6,153 nucleotides of DNA. Source: Thermodesulfobacteriota bacterium. GTDB lineage: Bacteria > Desulfobacterota > Syntrophobacteria > BM002. The position numbers were made by a program, and so were the translations under genes. Shown in pieces: positions 5,554 to 6,153 of the stretch. The stretch covers positions 1 to 6,153 of the forward strand of contig CAMYLW010000334.1 of assembly GCA_947259475.1 (NCBI GenBank), read 5' to 3'. The notes under the pieces were generated by a model, which saw only the letters and a list, made by a program, of their open reading frames with translations, was not told where the DNA came from and did not search any database. Position 1 is the stretch's first letter. Each line of letters begins with the position of its first letter.

Positions 5554-5588
5554 ATTGATCAATAGAATTTCTTGCCTCAATGATTGAG
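5554..5588. promoter_or_regulatory. Two small palindromes just upstream of the exported-protein gene
   Basis: ATTGATCAAT (5554-5563) is a perfect 10-bp palindrome. CTCAA (5576-5580) and TTGAG (5584-5588) form a 5-bp stem with a TGA loop that ends next to the ribosome-binding region (GAGAAGAAG, 5586-5594). They could be an operator and a translation-affecting hairpin, but both are short and may be chance. Confidence 0.25.
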
Positions 5589-5596
5589 AAGAAGCA

Positions 5597-5995
5597 ATGA
5601 TCCAGTCTTTCAGGCCGAGGTCTCGAGCAGTGAAAACGTTTCAGGTTCTGTTATTGATTTTTGGGCTTACCTTGAGCGTAGCCTATGCTGGAGAAGCGGA
5701 CGTCTTGAAGGTCGAGGTAAAACGCAGTGGCGACAATGTTTATTATTTTGACGTTACCGTGACTCATAAAGACGAAGGCTGGGACCACTTTGCGAATAAG
5801 TGGGATGTTGTTGCCCCGGACGGGACCATTCTTGGCACTCGTACTCTTTACCACCCACATGTCCAGGAACAACCATTCACCAGGAGCCTGTCAGGAGTAA
5901 GGATACCCGAAGGAGTTCGCAGGGTAACCATTCGGGCCCACGATTCAGTGCACGGCTACAGGGGTAAAGTCATGACAGTTGATTTGCCCCAATGA
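5597..5995 (+). CDS. Small exported protein of unknown function
   Basis: A 132-residue protein with a clear Sec signal peptide: basic residues R6, R8, R10 and K13, a hydrophobic stretch at 15-28, and an AYA cleavage site after residue 31. This leaves a mature protein of about 101 residues, probably periplasmic. The mature part alternates hydrophobic and polar residues as in a small all-beta (Ig-like) fold. It holds the distinctive segments GWDHFANKWDVVAPDG (61-76), HPHVQEQPFTRSLSGV (86-101) and RAHDSVHGYRG (113-123). These are histidine- and aromatic-rich, so metal or ligand binding is possible but not shown. I recall similar unnamed exported proteins in other proteobacteria, but know no assigned function. 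It has no cysteine and no lipobox. The gene is 171 bases after the thioesterase gene with REP-like hairpins between, so it is probably transcribed separately. Confidence 0.85.
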   Translation: MIQSFRPRSRAVKTFQVLLLIFGLTLSVAYAGEADVLKVEVKRSGDNVYYFDVTVTHKDEGWDHFANKWDVVAPDGTILGTRTLYHPHVQEQPFTRSLSGVRIPEGVRRVTIRAHDSVHGYRGKVMTVDLPQ

Positions 5996-6074
5996 ATTAC
6001 AGCACCTGCATCCTTCTCACGAGTTCCCCAGTCTGAACCTATACTCACCTCTGAAATCCTTGGGTAAGAGCCAG

Positions 6075-6097
6075 CCCTAAGTAAAGAATAGGGTTTT
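6075..6097 (+). terminator. Weak terminator-like hairpin after the exported-protein gene
   Basis: CCCTA (6075-6079) and TAGGG (6089-6093) form a 5-bp stem with a nine-base loop, followed by TTTT (6094-6097). The stem is short and lies 80 bases after the stop codon, so this is a low-confidence call. Confidence 0.3.
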
Positions 6098-6121
6098 AGG
6101 TGTCAGGTGTCAGGTGTCAGG
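6098..6121. repeat. Tandem repeat of the heptamer AGGTGTC (three copies plus AGG)
   Basis: Three exact copies stand at 6098-6104, 6105-6111 and 6112-6118, followed by AGG. A partly inverted version (CCTGAACAC, 6145-6153) lies at the window edge. Arrays of this kind are intergenic in some bacterial genomes. The rest of 5996-6153 holds no gene that I can see. Confidence 0.85.
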
Positions 6122-6153
6122 AAAAAGAAACATAAAAGCTGAAACCTGAACAC

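Noticed and set aside
6098..6121. CRISPR-like array from the heptamer repeats
   Set aside because: Units are seven bases long and directly adjacent with no spacers, so this is a simple tandem repeat.

Overview
The window looks like a piece of chromosome from a Gram-negative bacterium. An AlgH/YqgE-family gene, two proteins with Sec-type signal sequences, a PaaI-type thioesterase and REP-like intergenic hairpins support this. The hairpin style (GCTTGCTG loops framed by G/C arms) and the short GGTGTCA tandem repeats recall genomes of Desulfobacterota (the former Deltaproteobacteria). That placement is from memory of such repeats, not from a search, and is tentative.

Layout: (1) 1-1467, minus strand: the first 489 codons of a large LuxR/MalT-type (LAL) ATP-dependent transcription regulator that runs off the left edge, so its DNA-binding end is not seen. 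(2) 1468-1890: a 423-base divergent intergenic region with no convincing gene but several inverted repeats, including a 10-bp stem. (3) Six genes then follow on the plus strand: a small ACT-domain protein (1891-2277), a fold-type I PLP aminotransferase (2404-3540), a gamma-glutamylcyclotransferase-like protein (3680-4087), an AlgH/YqgE protein with an unusual N-terminal membrane/export segment (4186-4920), a PaaI-like hotdog thioesterase (4961-5425) and a small exported protein of unknown function (5597-5995). The gaps at 3541-3679 and 5426-5596 carry inverted repeats and REP-like hairpins. The right end carries a 7-bp tandem repeat.

The genes do not form one obvious pathway. The ACT protein (a possible amino-acid sensor) and the aminotransferase could both concern amino-acid metabolism, but a gap of 126 bases and a promoter-like sequence separate them. 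The AlgH and thioesterase genes are 40 bases apart and could be co-transcribed. The aminotransferase and cyclotransferase genes look AT-richer than the regulator, which may mean a different origin. I find no clear evidence for a new multi-gene system. The points most worth a second look are the exported AlgH variant, the exported unknown protein, the REP-like pair, and an integron-attC-like but imperfect inverted repeat at 3579-3661. Several published-style start sites had to be chosen on ribosome-binding evidence, because the longest open frames begin too early.
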